A stretch of 59,692 nt of DNA, taken from positions 1 through 59,692 of the forward strand of contig NZ_QKRA01000014.1 of assembly GCF_003362755.1 (NCBI RefSeq), read 5' to 3'. A program made the translations under genes and the position numbers. Of the stretch, positions 44,201-53,633 are shown piece after piece. How positions within the stretch are numbered: position 1 is the first letter of the stretch; every line of letters starts with the position of its first letter. Origin of the DNA: Marinomonas piezotolerans. Its GTDB lineage: Bacteria; Pseudomonadota; Gammaproteobacteria; Pseudomonadales; Marinomonadaceae. The notes under the pieces are model-generated. The model had not been told where the DNA came from. It saw only the letters and a list, made by a program, of their open reading frames with translations, and did not search any database.

Positions 44201-44800
44201 CTATCGCGATCCGGCGCTTTCTTTAATGCGCGCTCGAATCCGGCTTAAAGCGATAGGGGTAATACCAATATACGAAGCAATTTGCTGTTGTGGCATCGTG
44301 CCTGGAAGCTCAGGGAAGTCCCTACAGAAATTTAAGTATCTTTGGGTTGCCGATAGATGAATGATTGAGCTTTCTTTTAGCTCTTTCTGAATAAAAATGG
44401 TTTCAAGGAACGTCGCATAGGCTTTCATAAATCCTAAATCTTGGCTCATCTGCTGATAAAAGATATCCCAAGGAAACGAAATCGCAATACTGTCGGTGAC
44501 AGCCTCAATACTGAATAGAGCAGGCGTTCCTAGTGTCATGGCTCGGGTTGAGCCTACGACTCTCGGAGCTTTAGCGATTGATTGAGTATATTCTTTACCT
44601 TTATCTGAAACGTTGCAATAGCGTACTAAGCCGCTGTTTAGGAAATAGAGCCGCTTGGCGTCATCACCCTGTTGAAATAAGTGCTGGCCTTTTTTTAATA
44701 GATGTAGATCGATCTCACACTTGAACAGTGACCAGTCAATTTTAGAATGGTATTGATTGAAGTAGTCGATAAATTGCTGTTTAAGTTGAAGTCGATCCAT
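44201..44800 (-). CDS. Crp/Fnr-family transcriptional regulator
   Basis: The 199-residue protein has an N-terminal cyclic-nucleotide-like sensor domain (about 20-120; KKGQHLFQQGDDAKRLYFLNSG) and a C-terminal helix-turn-helix with MPQQQIASYIGITPIALSRIRARI (seen in part), which is a Crp-type recognition helix. No FNR cysteine cluster is present. I chose ATG 44800, which overlaps the end of the transporter gene by 20 bases and suits translational coupling; an in-frame start at 44833 exists. It may control the NAT-transporter genes upstream, but this is inference. Confidence 0.85.
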   Translation of the reverse strand: MDRLQLKQQFIDYFNQYHSKIDWSLFKCEIDLHLLKKGQHLFQQGDDAKRLYFLNSGLVRYCNVSDKGKEYTQSIAKAPRVVGSTRAMTLGTPALFSIEAVTDSIAISFPWDIFYQQMSQDLGFMKAYATFLETIFIQKELKESSIIHLSATQRYLNFCRDFPELPGTMPQQQIASYIGITPIALSRIRARIKESAGSR

Positions 44801-45701
44801 TGGACGTGTTCCGAAAAAGTAATGAGTTATCAATTAATACCAGTGCGATTAAGACCATTAAAGCGCCGATAACGAATCCCAGCGATAGTTCTTCAGTCAG
44901 GCTGGCTGTATGACTGGCGAAGTATAGGGACACCCAAATAGGTATCGTATAACTGAATGCTAATAAACGGGATGCGCCCGATTGCTTGACAACCATTTGC
45001 TGTAATACAAATGTTATCAATGTAGTAAACAGTGTTAGATAGCTCAATAGCAGCCAAAATTCTCTCGAATACCATCGGACATTGGTGAGATCCCCCCAAA
45101 AAATCATGATGGGCCATAACCATAGCGATCCGAATAAAGTAATGCGATACGCTCCTTCGAAAGGAGACGCATTGCTTCCCCACACCTGCACACTTACTAC
45201 ATGTAAGGCAAGTAAAACGCACGCTACAACGTAGATTGCGTCACCTGAGTGCCAAGCTAAATGCCCATCACGAGAAAATATGAGAACGGTGATTGCGCCT
45301 GCTGTCCCAAGTACATAGCCGACCCAGTGTTTCAGAGGTGTCCTAATGCCAACCCCCAGCATAATCAGGGCACCGATCAAAGGAACTAGGGTATAAATGA
45401 CGGAAGTATTTAATGACGTTGTGGACTTAAGCGCAGTAAACAAGCCGATGAAAAAACCGACCAAAGAGCCACTAATGAAAAGATACTTCAGTACAAAAAC
45501 TGGAGATCGAATCAGAGATCGAAGAGTGCTTTCCGATGGGCGTGATTGCGCTAAATAAAACGGTGTCATGATGATTAATGCAAACAAAAAACGCAGACCT
45601 GTCGTAGCCATGGGTGAAGCGAAGGGCACGATAAACGCAGAAACCAAAAAAGACGAAGCCATTAACCAGGCCCACAATAAGGCAGATAGGATAGACGTCA
45701 T
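44781..45701 (-). CDS. DMT-superfamily (EamA) transporter
   Basis: The 306-residue protein has ten hydrophobic segments in two repeated halves, as in EamA-type drug/metabolite exporters. Family patterns are FIVPFASPMATTGLRFLFALIIM (seen in part, about 24-46) and the second-half LLSYLTLFTTLITFVLQQMVVK stretch. The substrate is unknown. The start codon overlaps the stop of the arylamine N-acetyltransferase gene (ATGA), and its end overlaps the Crp-family gene, so these three genes form a tight operon that might detoxify and export an aromatic amine. Confidence 0.88.
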   Translation of the reverse strand: MTSILSALLWAWLMASSFLVSAFIVPFASPMATTGLRFLFALIIMTPFYLAQSRPSESTLRSLIRSPVFVLKYLFISGSLVGFFIGLFTALKSTTSLNTSVIYTLVPLIGALIMLGVGIRTPLKHWVGYVLGTAGAITVLIFSRDGHLAWHSGDAIYVVACVLLALHVVSVQVWGSNASPFEGAYRITLFGSLWLWPIMIFWGDLTNVRWYSREFWLLLSYLTLFTTLITFVLQQMVVKQSGASRLLAFSYTIPIWVSLYFASHTASLTEELSLGFVIGALMVLIALVLIDNSLLFRNTSNGSTST

Positions 45702-46528
45702 GGTTTTTGGTCCTCATTACGATCTTCGTTCAGTTTTGGCTTGATATAGCTGTCGAAAAGATAATCACAAATTTCAGGCTCAATAATGAGCGCTAGCTCT
45801 TGAGTAAGGCAGCGCCGTAAAGCATCAGCAGAATCTATTAGAACCTCTTTTACCTTATGTTCTGTGTGTTGAGTGAAGTGGTGGTTAATTAGGGTGTAAA
45901 TCGCAGAGGGGGTTTTCCGGCTAACGACGAAATTATTAACAAAGACTGCTCTAGGGTGCTGATGGGAATAAAAATGCCCCATTTCACAATCGGCTTCGGT
46001 GTAAACTGCTAAGTCAAAGCGATAGAGTAAAAATGGCCCTTCTTTGGTGAGTAGGACAAGCTCAAATTCAGTGTGGCTAAGTTTGTTTACCTGATACTGC
46101 TCAAATCCGGCGGTTTGAGGTCCGGAATTGCTGAGTGAAATCGGCGCTACAGGACAAGTTCCTCCAAATCCTACATCAATTAAATACAGTTCTTCCCCAA
46201 GTTTAACCAGGGTAATTCGGTGAGTTCGAGGTACCGGCCGATCATGGTTGTTAAGTACCCGAGCCAGTATGATGCGAGTTGAATAGCCTAATGATTTAAG
46301 CGTTTCATGAGCAATTTTGTTGTGTTCGAAGCAGTACCCGCCCCGCTGTCGGCTAATGACTTTATCAAAGATATCGGACGTTTCTAAAGAAATCGTTTCG
46401 CGTAGTAACACTGCGAGGTTGTTAAAAGTAAACCTTGCCAAGTGCGCGCGAGTGTATTCATTCAAGAAGGCAAGATTAGGGCTTTTAGGCAGGGTTAGGT
46501 CTAGAGTATCTAAGTATTGTTCGAGCAT
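45698..46528 (-). CDS. Arylamine N-acetyltransferase
   Basis: This enzyme transfers an acetyl group from acetyl-CoA to aromatic amines and hydrazines. The 276-residue protein has the complete Cys-His-Asp triad: C66 in RGGYCFEHN, H103 in RTHRITLV and D118 in YLIDVGFGG, with the family segment FTFNNLAVLLRETISLE (about 33-49). Length is typical for bacterial NATs. It is the first gene of the operon with an EamA exporter and a Crp-type regulator, with a 4-base overlap to the exporter. Confidence 0.95.
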   Translation of the reverse strand: MLEQYLDTLDLTLPKSPNLAFLNEYTRAHLARFTFNNLAVLLRETISLETSDIFDKVISRQRGGYCFEHNKIAHETLKSLGYSTRIILARVLNNHDRPVPRTHRITLVKLGEELYLIDVGFGGTCPVAPISLSNSGPQTAGFEQYQVNKLSHTEFELVLLTKEGPFLLYRFDLAVYTEADCEMGHFYSHQHPRAVFVNNFVVSRKTPSAIYTLINHHFTQHTEHKVKEVLIDSADALRRCLTQELALIIEPEICDYLFDSYIKPKLNEDRNEDQKP

Positions 46529-46703
46529 AATGTAGTCAACCTGTTTGTCAAATTGTGTTGTGCTATTAATTTGAGTCTTTGATAGGAGTTAACGTACACG
46601 AAGGAGTAGCATAGGGAATTAACCTAAGTTTATTGGTGCATATTTATTTCGGTATGCGTGATTAGTCAGTTCTTGGCGCTAAGGTCTTTGTCTGAGGTAA
46701 GTA

Positions 46704-47186
46704 ATGGATAAGTATTTAATTACGAAAGAAGAGATAGATCAGTATGAAGGGATCTCTAAAACACATTTTCTGAATGACAATGCGAAACGCGTGAATAAAT
46801 CATTAGGGGATCTTACAGGCCTCACTGGTTTTGGTTTTCATTTGATTGCCGTGGAGCCTGGCCATGAATCCACTGAGTTTCATAAGCATTATCACGAAGA
46901 TGAGTGTGTTTATATTCTGGAAGGTGTTGGTGAAGCTCAAATAGGGGAAGAGGTTTATACCATTAAAGCCGGAGATTTTATTGGGTATCGTGCGGGTGGT
47001 GAAGCGCACTCAATCCGCAATACAGGCGCAAACAGCCTCAAGTGTATTGTGGTTGGTCAGCGTTTAGAGCACGATATTGGGGAGTATCCAAACCTAAACA
47101 AGCGTCTTTATCGGCATCAAGGTATGCCTTGGGATTTAGTTGACATGAATGCTATCGAGCATCCGAATGCTGGCAAGAAAGCATAG
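46704..47186 (+). CDS. Cupin-domain protein
   Basis: A 160-residue protein with one cupin barrel. The metal-binding motif is in EFHKHYHEDECVYILEGVGE (H-x-H-x(3)-E pattern, residues about 59-78), with the second motif in GDFIGYRAGGEAHSIRNTG (H at about 102). No further domain is present. Function is unknown; similar proteins are annotated as general cupins. It is monocistronic, with a GGTAAG-like upstream region. A dyad overlaps its end. Confidence 0.85.
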   Translation: MDKYLITKEEIDQYEGISKTHFLNDNAKRVNKSLGDLTGLTGFGFHLIAVEPGHESTEFHKHYHEDECVYILEGVGEAQIGEEVYTIKAGDFIGYRAGGEAHSIRNTGANSLKCIVVGQRLEHDIGEYPNLNKRLYRHQGMPWDLVDMNAIEHPNAGKKA

Positions 47187-47202
47187 AGAACGCTTTCTTG
47201 CC
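47172..47202. terminator. Terminator-like hairpin overlapping the cupin gene end
   Basis: GGCAAGAAAGC and GCTTTCTTGCC form an 11-base stem with a 9-base loop that holds the cupin stop codon. It sits between two convergent genes and may serve both, though T runs are weak. Confidence 0.55.
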
Positions 47203-47211
47203 AATGTCAAG

Positions 47212-47877
47212 CTACATAGAATTGCCGCGCAGAGAAATATGTGGCCAGCCACGCTCTTTGGCTATGTCTGTTAGCACTGGGTCCGCATCGACGGCTACTG
47301 GATGGCTTACTAGTTCCAATAATGGCAAATCATTGCGTGAGTCACTGTAAAAGTAACTACCTTCCATAGAGTGTCCCGTCTCAGCGAGCCAATCGTTTAG
47401 ACGGGTTACTTTGCCTTCTTGGAAGCTCGGGACGCCAACAACCTTGCCGGTGTATTGACCATCAATAATTTCTGGTATCGGAGCGATAATGTGATCCATG
47501 CCCAACTCTTCTGCAATTGGCCCTGTGACGAATTGATTAGTGGCCGTAATTAAAAGCAGGAAGTGGCCCTGATCACGATGGTGTTTTAGCAGTTTTGTTG
47601 CTTCTTCCTGCATCATCGGGCGAACTTTTTGCGTCATGAACTCTTGATGTAATGTATCTCGTTCGTCCTTGTTGAAGCGGGTTAAAGGTTCTAGGCTAAA
47701 CCTTAAATACTCGTAGATATCCAGTTCCCCGCTTTGGTATTGAGCAAAGAAGCGATCATTAGCTTCTTTATACACGTCTACATCAACCAATCCTTTTTCA
47801 ACTAAAAACTGCCCCCAGTTATAGTCGCTGTCACCGCTTAATAATGTGCCGTCTAAATCAAAAATTGCTAGTGTCAC
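47212..47877 (-). CDS. HAD-family hydrolase, subfamily IB (SerB-like)
   Basis: The 221-residue protein has the HAD phosphatase motifs: FDLDGTLLSGD (nucleophile D7-type, residues about 5-15), the motif II TATNQ (about 110-114) and motif III/IV with FYSDSRNDLPLLE (about 177-189). This subfamily includes phosphoserine phosphatase and histidinol phosphatase-like enzymes. The same protein lies next to rppH in many marine gammaproteobacteria. The substrate is not known. Confidence 0.9.
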   Translation of the reverse strand: MTLAIFDLDGTLLSGDSDYNWGQFLVEKGLVDVDVYKEANDRFFAQYQSGELDIYEYLRFSLEPLTRFNKDERDTLHQEFMTQKVRPMMQEEATKLLKHHRDQGHFLLLITATNQFVTGPIAEELGMDHIIAPIPEIIDGQYTGKVVGVPSFQEGKVTRLNDWLAETGHSMEGSYFYSDSRNDLPLLELVSHPVAVDADPVLTDIAKERGWPHISLRGNSM

Positions 47878-48010
47878 AACGTTACCTTTTCTTTAAATAA
47901 TGTGCGTCAGTATAGCGATGCTTATGACAAATAACAGCCCGATTAATTGTGCGCAACACCGAATTATGGAACAATGACAGTAATTAGATTTTAGTTATAA
48001 GGTGAGTCTC

Positions 48011-48511
48011 GTGATTGATGCAGACGGATATAGACCGAATGTAGGCATCATCTTGATGAACGAGCGAGGCCAGCTACTTTGGGCAAGGCGAGTAGGTCAA
48101 AATGCTTGGCAGTTTCCCCAAGGTGGTATAAAAGCGGATGAAACACCCGAACAAGCGCTGTATCGAGAATTGAAAGAAGAGGTGGGGTTAGAGCCACATC
48201 AAGTAGAAATTGTCGGTCGAACTCGTGGTTGGTTACGTTACCGATTACCAAAGCGTATGTTACGCCACAACAGTAAACCCCTTTGCATCGGACAGAAACA
48301 GAAATGGTTTTTGCTTTCCATTCGCTGTGCGGATGCGTGTGTTTGTGTTGATGGTACCGATTGCCCTGAGTTTGATGGGTGGCGCTGGGTCAGCTACTGG
48401 TATCCGCTAGGACAAGTCGTCGCGTTCAAAAAGGATGTCTACCGACGTGCATTAAAGGAGTTAATCCCCAATGCGCATAGGTGGCTTAATCGTAGAAAGA
48501 AGTCTGCATAA
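48011..48511 (+). CDS. rppH: RNA pyrophosphohydrolase RppH
   Basis: RppH removes pyrophosphate from 5' ends of mRNA and starts RNase E-dependent decay. The 166-residue protein begins [15 protein letters not shown], and has the Nudix box [25 protein letters not shown] 48011 was selected over GTG 48002 because AAGGTGAG lies at good spacing and it gives the standard RppH start. It is followed 30 bases later by ptsP, the conserved neighbour. Confidence 0.95.
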   Translation: MIDADGYRPNVGIILMNERGQLLWARRVGQNAWQFPQGGIKADETPEQALYRELKEEVGLEPHQVEIVGRTRGWLRYRLPKRMLRHNSKPLCIGQKQKWFLLSIRCADACVCVDGTDCPEFDGWRWVSYWYPLGQVVAFKKDVYRRALKELIPNAHRWLNRRKKSA

Positions 48512-48523
48512 ACTTCTTTCTAC
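48492..48523 (+). other. Hairpin at the rppH-ptsP boundary
   Basis: GTAGAAAGAAGT and its exact complement (48512-48523) form a 12-base stem whose loop holds the rppH stop codon. It has no T tract. It may be a processing or stability element between rppH and ptsP rather than a terminator. Confidence 0.5.
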
Positions 48524-48541
48524 ATAGAGGGTAGAAGAATT

Positions 48542-50830
48542 ATGTTAAGTTTATTGAGACGAATCACTCAAGAAGTCACCGCGGCTCAGTCATTACAAGC
48601 GGCGCTTGATATTATCGTTCGTCGTGTACGTCGTGCGATGCGCTCTGAAGTATGCTCAATTTACTTAGTCGATCCTAATTCACAGGATTATATCTTAATG
48701 GCTACCCGAGGTTTGAATGCGGACGCCGCGGGTAAGCTTAGCCTAAAAGCCAACGAGGGGCTGGTGAGTCTTGTTGGGCGTCGTGCAGAGCCTGTTAATC
48801 TTGAAGATGCCCATATACACCCTTCATTTCATTATTTGAGTGGTACTGGAGAGGAGCGTTATCGCTCTTTTCTTGGTGTACCGATCATTCATCATCGTCA
48901 GGTTTTAGGGGTGTTGGTTGTTCAACATGAAGAGCGCCGCCGTTTTGATGAAGGTGAAGAAGCTTTTTTAATTACGTTATCAGCTCAGCTCGCCGGCGTC
49001 ATTGCTCACGCAGAAGCAACCGGTGCAATGATGTCGCTAACCCCGAACACATCACCTGCGGGCGCTGATTTTCGCTATAAAGGTATCGCGGGCAGTTCAG
49101 GTGTTGCGATAGGTAAGGCTGTTGTTGTTTTCCCTCCTGCCGATTTGGATGCTATTCCTGATCGGACACCTGAAGATATTAACTTTGAAATTAAAGAGTT
49201 CTATCAAGCTCTTGCCTCCGTTCGTCGAGACATAAAAAAAGTTAGCAGCCGTTTAAGTCAGCATATTAGCAGTGACGAAAAAGCACTGTTTGACGTCTAT
49301 TTGAAAATTCTTGATGACAACTCATTAGCGGGTGAAGTTGAGACCAAGATCAAAGAAGGAAATTGGGCACCTGGGGCATTGCGACAGGTGATTAAACTGC
49401 ATATCTCGTTTTTTGAGCAGATGGAAGATCCGTATTTGCGTGAGCGGGCCAGTGACATCCGTGATCTTGGCCGTCGAATTCTATCCCATCTACAAGAGCA
49501 AACACCTAAAATGGCGGATAATCTCACTGAGCCAGCGATACTTGTCAGTGAAGAGTTAACGGCTTCAATGTTAGGTGAAGTGCCGTTAGACAAGATTAAA
49601 GGCTTAGTTTCCGTAATGGGCTCCAGCAGTTCTCACGTGGCGATTTTAGCTCGTGCGATGGGGATTCCAACGGTCATGGGGGCTGTTGATTTGCCTTATG
49701 CCAAGCTTGATAAAGTTGACATGATTGTTGATGGATACTCGGGGCAGATTTTTACTTACCCTTCCGATGCGATCATAGACAGCTATCAACAGATCGTTGA
49801 CGAAGAGCGTCAGCTCGAGAGTGAGTACGAGCAGCTTAAAGATTTGCCTTGTGAAACGCTAGATGGTCAACGCATAGGTCTATACGTCAACACAGGGCTA
49901 TTGGCCGATGTGAACCGATCTTTAGATCGTGGTGCGGAGGGCGTCGGGCTTTACCGAACTGAAGTGCCTTTTATGATTCGAGATCGATTCCCTACAGAGG
50001 CTGAGCAAGAGCAAATATATCGTCAGCAGCTCGAAGGCTTTGCTCCTGCCCCTGTGACAATTCGTACCTTGGATGTCGGCGGTGATAAGGCCTTACCGTA
50101 CTTCCCAATTAACGAAGAAAACCCTTTCTTGGGCTGGCGGGGTATTCGAGTAACATTGGATCACCTTGAGATTTTCATGGCACAAATACGGGCCATGATT
50201 AAGGCTAGTTCGGGCTTACATAATCTGAAAATCATGCTTCCTATGATCTCCAACGTCGCTGAGGTGGAAGAGGCTCAAGCCCTGATTCGCCGTGCTTACG
50301 CAGAGGTCAAAGAGGAAGGTTATGATGTGGTGATGCCAAAAGTCGGCGTCATGATAGAAGTTCCTGCAGCGGTATATCAGGTTAAAGAGCTAGCGGGTAT
50401 GGTTGATTTCATGTCCGTAGGTAGTAACGATTTGACACAATATCTATTGGCTGTCGATCGAAATAACTCTCGCGTCGCAGGGCTTTACCATACATTCCAT
50501 CCTGCGGTTTTGCGGGCCTTGTCAGATATTGTTCGACAAGCGAAGGGCGAAGGCATCAAATTAAGCGTTTGTGGTGAGCTGGCCGGTGATCCGCTAGGCG
50601 CTATTCTGATCATGGCGATGGGCTACGATACCTTATCGATGAGTTCTACGAGCTTACCTAGGGTAAAAGCGGTACTGCGTAAACTTAGTATGGAGCAAGC
50701 GCAAAATATGTTGCATCAGGTTATGCCTTTGGCACATGCCGATGCCGTGAAACAAACGCTAATGAAACTCGTAAGAGAGGCTGGTGTCGAACGTCTGATT
50801 CGCCCGTCTAAAACGGCCACTTTGCACTAA
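48542..50830 (+). CDS. ptsP: PTS-Ntr enzyme I (PtsP, GAF-containing)
   Basis: PtsP starts the nitrogen-related phosphotransferase chain, passing phosphate from PEP to NPr and then to PtsN. The 762-residue protein has an N-terminal GAF domain (about 17-160) that in E. coli senses glutamine and 2-oxoglutarate, a swivelling domain with the phosphohistidine in [20 protein letters not shown] (about residues 360-379) and a PEP-binding barrel with [54 protein letters not shown] and VCGELAGDP. It is complete. Confidence 0.97.
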   Translation: MLSLLRRITQEVTAAQSLQAALDIIVRRVRRAMRSEVCSIYLVDPNSQDYILMATRGLNADAAGKLSLKANEGLVSLVGRRAEPVNLEDAHIHPSFHYLSGTGEERYRSFLGVPIIHHRQVLGVLVVQHEERRRFDEGEEAFLITLSAQLAGVIAHAEATGAMMSLTPNTSPAGADFRYKGIAGSSGVAIGKAVVVFPPADLDAIPDRTPEDINFEIKEFYQALASVRRDIKKVSSRLSQHISSDEKALFDVYLKILDDNSLAGEVETKIKEGNWAPGALRQVIKLHISFFEQMEDPYLRERASDIRDLGRRILSHLQEQTPKMADNLTEPAILVSEELTASMLGEVPLDKIKGLVSVMGSSSSHVAILARAMGIPTVMGAVDLPYAKLDKVDMIVDGYSGQIFTYPSDAIIDSYQQIVDEERQLESEYEQLKDLPCETLDGQRIGLYVNTGLLADVNRSLDRGAEGVGLYRTEVPFMIRDRFPTEAEQEQIYRQQLEGFAPAPVTIRTLDVGGDKALPYFPINEENPFLGWRGIRVTLDHLEIFMAQIRAMIKASSGLHNLKIMLPMISNVAEVEEAQALIRRAYAEVKEEGYDVVMPKVGVMIEVPAAVYQVKELAGMVDFMSVGSNDLTQYLLAVDRNNSRVAGLYHTFHPAVLRALSDIVRQAKGEGIKLSVCGELAGDPLGAILIMAMGYDTLSMSSTSLPRVKAVLRKLSMEQAQNMLHQVMPLAHADAVKQTLMKLVREAGVERLIRPSKTATLH

Positions 50831-50855
50831 TTCTGCTAATAAAAGACCTTTCTAT

Positions 50856-51653
50856 ATGATTCCTTACCCTAATATTGACCCAGTTGCTGTGTCCATCGGT
50901 CCATTGGCAATCCATTGGTACGGCTTAATGTACCTAATTGGTTTTGTCTCCGCCTATTACTTAGGTGTATATCGTGCGAAACGCTCTCAAGGCATTTGGA
51001 CTCCAGAACAAGTCAGCGACATGATTTTTTATGGAGCGATTGGTGTCATCCTTGGAGGACGTATAGGATACATTCTGTTCTATCAGTTCCCATCTTTTGT
51101 GGACAATCCGTTGGTTTTAGTTCGAATATGGGAAGGCGGTATGTCATTCCATGGAGGCTTGCTAGGCGTCATCGTTGCCATGTGGTGGTTCGCGCGTAAA
51201 ACGAAAAAGCACTTGGTCGATATTACCGATTTTGGAGCGCCATTTGTGCCGATAGGTTTAGGCTTGGGACGACTTGGGAATTTTATTGGTGGTGAACTTT
51301 GGGGCAAGCCTACAGATGTATCTTGGGCGATGATCTTTCCTGGGGATCCATTACAGCTGGCAAGACATCCGTCGCAGCTTTATCAGTTTGCGTTAGAAGG
51401 CGTCGCGTTATTTTTGATTTTATGGTTTTTCTCTAGCAAGCCTAAACCGCGTTACTGTGTTTCCGGTTTATTCCTATTGTGCTATGGACTATTTCGTATC
51501 TTGGTAGAGTTTGTTCGCGAACCCGATCCTCAGATTGGTTATTTGGCGTTTGGCTGGTTGACTCAAGGGCAGTTGTTATCAGTGCCTATGGTTCTGCTGG
51601 GGGCGGGGCTTATCTGGGTGGGCTTCAAACGCAATACTTTTCCGCAGAAATAG
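50856..51653 (+). CDS. lgt: Prolipoprotein diacylglyceryl transferase Lgt
   Basis: Lgt moves a diacylglyceryl group from phosphatidylglycerol to the lipobox cysteine of prolipoproteins in the inner membrane. The 265-residue protein has seven membrane segments, [12 protein letters not shown] near the start (His in the active region), the signature [18 protein letters not shown] (about 140-157) and [12 protein letters not shown]. Its product would feed signal peptidase II (one copy of which is in the island). It is in the rppH-ptsP-lgt-thyA order common in gammaproteobacteria. Confidence 0.96.
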   Translation: MIPYPNIDPVAVSIGPLAIHWYGLMYLIGFVSAYYLGVYRAKRSQGIWTPEQVSDMIFYGAIGVILGGRIGYILFYQFPSFVDNPLVLVRIWEGGMSFHGGLLGVIVAMWWFARKTKKHLVDITDFGAPFVPIGLGLGRLGNFIGGELWGKPTDVSWAMIFPGDPLQLARHPSQLYQFALEGVALFLILWFFSSKPKPRYCVSGLFLLCYGLFRILVEFVREPDPQIGYLAFGWLTQGQLLSVPMVLLGAGLIWVGFKRNTFPQK

Positions 51654-51660
51654 TGTATTG

Positions 51661-51690
51661 CTAGACACCTAGTTTTGGCTAGGTGTCTAG
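51661..51690. terminator. Convergent terminator between lgt and thyA
   Basis: CTAGACACCTAG is inverted as CTAGGTGTCTAG with a 6-base loop. It lies between the convergent ends of lgt and thyA. T runs are missing, so strength is uncertain. Confidence 0.65.
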
Positions 51691-51698
51691 CATAAAGG

Positions 51699-52550
51699 CT
51701 AAACAGAGAATGGGTACGCAATAGATTCGTGGAACTCATAACCTTCCACGTCGAAATCGTCTAAGGTAACCCAAGTCTCTAGATCTTTAAGCGTTTTAAT
51801 ATCTGGATTGATTTTAAAGCGTGGCGCAGCCAGAGGCTCACGCTTGAGCTGAACATCACGCATTAACTCTAACTGATCTTCGTAAATGTGTGCGTTTACT
51901 ATCTTGTGATACGCCTTGCCTGGTTTTTTCCCCGTAATCTGCGCCATGATGGCCAACAAGAAATATACTTGAACCATGTTGAAATTCAGCCCTAGAGGCA
52001 CGTCGCAGCTACGTTGCGTGCTGTTTAAGTAGAGCGTATCACCAAGAAGGGAAAAGTGATGACTGTACATACACGGGCGCAGGCAAGCCATGTGTAGTGC
52101 GCCTGGGTGATAGAAGGTGAAAATCTCCCCGCGGTTATCAACGCCACGAGTTAAGTCATCAACAATCAGCTGTAATTGGTCGACTGTACCGCCATCGGGT
52201 TTTGGGAAATTACGGCCAATGGCGCCGTAGCAAAGTCCCATATCGTCTTCACCTTTACGATAAGGGTTGTCGAGCCAAACTTTGTTTTCGTTCGCGTTGG
52301 CGTCCCAAGTTTTTGTACCTAAGGCACGAAAGTCTGCAGCACTATTGTAGCCCCGAAGATAGCCGATGATCTCAGCGACGGCAGATTTCCAATAACTTTT
52401 ACGGGTCGTAACGAGAGGGAACTCTCCAGCGCCTACTTCATAGGTTAGATCGGCATTAATCACGGTAAGACAGCGTTTACCAGTGCGTTCATTCGCTACC
52501 CATTCCCCCTCATCTATTATGCGGCGACAAAGGTCGAGATACTGTTTCAT
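51699..52550 (-). CDS. thyA: Thymidylate synthase ThyA
   Basis: ThyA methylates dUMP to dTMP with methylenetetrahydrofolate. The 283-residue protein is of the Vibrio-like type with an insertion relative to the 264-residue E. coli form. The active-site cysteine is in [12 protein letters not shown] and the dUMP-binding [16 protein letters not shown] segment is conserved. I used ATG 52550 ([11 protein letters not shown]); 12 residues upstream are open to 52586 but are outside the family. It is divergent from folA, which regenerates its folate cofactor. Confidence 0.95.
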   Translation of the reverse strand: MKQYLDLCRRIIDEGEWVANERTGKRCLTVINADLTYEVGAGEFPLVTTRKSYWKSAVAEIIGYLRGYNSAADFRALGTKTWDANANENKVWLDNPYRKGEDDMGLCYGAIGRNFPKPDGGTVDQLQLIVDDLTRGVDNRGEIFTFYHPGALHMACLRPCMYSHHFSLLGDTLYLNSTQRSCDVPLGLNFNMVQVYFLLAIMAQITGKKPGKAYHKIVNAHIYEDQLELMRDVQLKREPLAAPRFKINPDIKTLKDLETWVTLDDFDVEGYEFHESIAYPFSV

Positions 52551-52654
52551 GTAATTGAACTCTTTGTTGGGGTAAGATGGCGGCAATTATAACAGATCTT
52601 AAAATAAAGCCGACAGCTGCTTAAGATCGACAATGAATATACATTGGAGCCACT

Positions 52655-53155
52655 ATGCTATCTCTTATTGTCGCTATGTCGACTAACCGAGTGATCGGTG
52701 TGAATAACGCTTTGCCTTGGCATCTGCCAAACGACCTAAAGTACTTCAAGCAAGTGACGATGGGTAAACCAATTATCATGGGGCGTAATACGTATGAGTC
52801 GATTGGCCGGCCGCTGCCCGGACGTCGCAATATTGTTATCACACGAAATCCAGACTACCAAGCTGAAGGCATTGATGTGGTGTCTTCATTAGAAGAGGCG
52901 ATCAAGCTAGGAGAGGATATTTGCTTGATCGATGGGCATGAAGAAGTCATGGTGATCGGTGGCGCGCAGATTTATGAGTTAGCCTTGCCTAGGGCTGATC
53001 GATTGTATATTACTCATGTTGATACGCACTTAGAGGGAGACGCCTTTTTTCCTGAGGTACCTTGGCAAAACTATGAAAAAGTAGGAGAAGAGGCGTTTGC
53101 TGCGGAAGGCCCAAACCCTTATGACTATCGTTTTTCGGTGTATCAAAAAGGGTAG
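52655..53155 (+). CDS. folA: Dihydrofolate reductase
   Basis: FolA reduces dihydrofolate with NADPH, the target of trimethoprim. The 166-residue protein shows MLSLIVAMSTNRVIGVNNALPWHLPNDLKYFK (catalytic D in PNDLKYF, seen in part), the cofactor loop GRNTYESIGRPLPGRRN and VIGGAQIYELALPRADRLYITHV. It is a normal chromosomal type. It lies next to divergent thyA, a logical pairing since ThyA consumes tetrahydrofolate equivalents. Confidence 0.96.
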   Translation: MLSLIVAMSTNRVIGVNNALPWHLPNDLKYFKQVTMGKPIIMGRNTYESIGRPLPGRRNIVITRNPDYQAEGIDVVSSLEEAIKLGEDICLIDGHEEVMVIGGAQIYELALPRADRLYITHVDTHLEGDAFFPEVPWQNYEKVGEEAFAAEGPNPYDYRFSVYQKG

Positions 53156-53160
53156 ATAAT

Positions 53161-53580
53161 ATGTGGTTTCAAAAGGAAATTCGTTTATCCCCTAGAAAAC
53201 GCGGCTTTCATTTGGTGACGGAAGAAATTTTGAATCAGTTACCGGAAATGCGTGCATTGGAGGTCGGAATGCTAAATGTGTTTATTAAGCATTCTTCGGC
53301 GTCACTGACAATTAATGAAAATGCGGATCCAACGGTTCGGATAGATTTCGAAAGCTTTTTTAGCCACGCAGTACCCGAAGAAGAGCCATATTATCAGCAT
53401 ACGTTCGAAGGTAGTGATGATATGCCAGCGCATCTAAAGAGCAGCATTTTGGGCGCTAGTTTATCTATACCAGTGACACAGGGGCGTCTGAATTTAGGAA
53501 CTTGGCAAGGTATCTATTTTTGTGAGCATCGGAATAGGGGCGGTTCCCGAACGTTAGTTTTAACATTACATGGGGAATAG
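53161..53580 (+). CDS. YjbQ-family (UPF0047) protein
   Basis: A 139-residue protein of the YjbQ/UPF0047 family, in which some members show weak thiamine-phosphate synthase activity. Typical segments are LNVFIKHSSASLTINENADP (about residues 38-57), HTFEGSDDMPAHLKSSILGAS (about 80-100; shown in part) and LGTWQGIYFCEHRNRGGSR near the end, with histidines for metal binding. It starts 5 bases after folA and may be co-transcribed. Confidence 0.92.
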   Translation: MWFQKEIRLSPRKRGFHLVTEEILNQLPEMRALEVGMLNVFIKHSSASLTINENADPTVRIDFESFFSHAVPEEEPYYQHTFEGSDDMPAHLKSSILGASLSIPVTQGRLNLGTWQGIYFCEHRNRGGSRTLVLTLHGE

Positions 53581-53594
53581 TGTGGCGGATCAAA

Positions 53595-53626
53595 GTGCTT
53601 AAGGAGTCAAAGCACTCCTTAAGCAC
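53595..53626. terminator. Convergent terminator after yjbQ
   Basis: GTGCTTAAGGAGT and its complement form a 13-base stem with a 6-base loop between the yjbQ-like gene and the minus-strand PAS-GGDEF gene. A and T residues follow on both sides. Confidence 0.75.
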
Positions 53627-53633
53627 AAAACGA

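Noticed and set aside
51699..52550. ThyA considered unusual because of its divergent active-site surroundings (PCMYSHHF)
   Set aside because: The same segment and 283-residue length are normal for Vibrio-type ThyA, so it is not a novelty.
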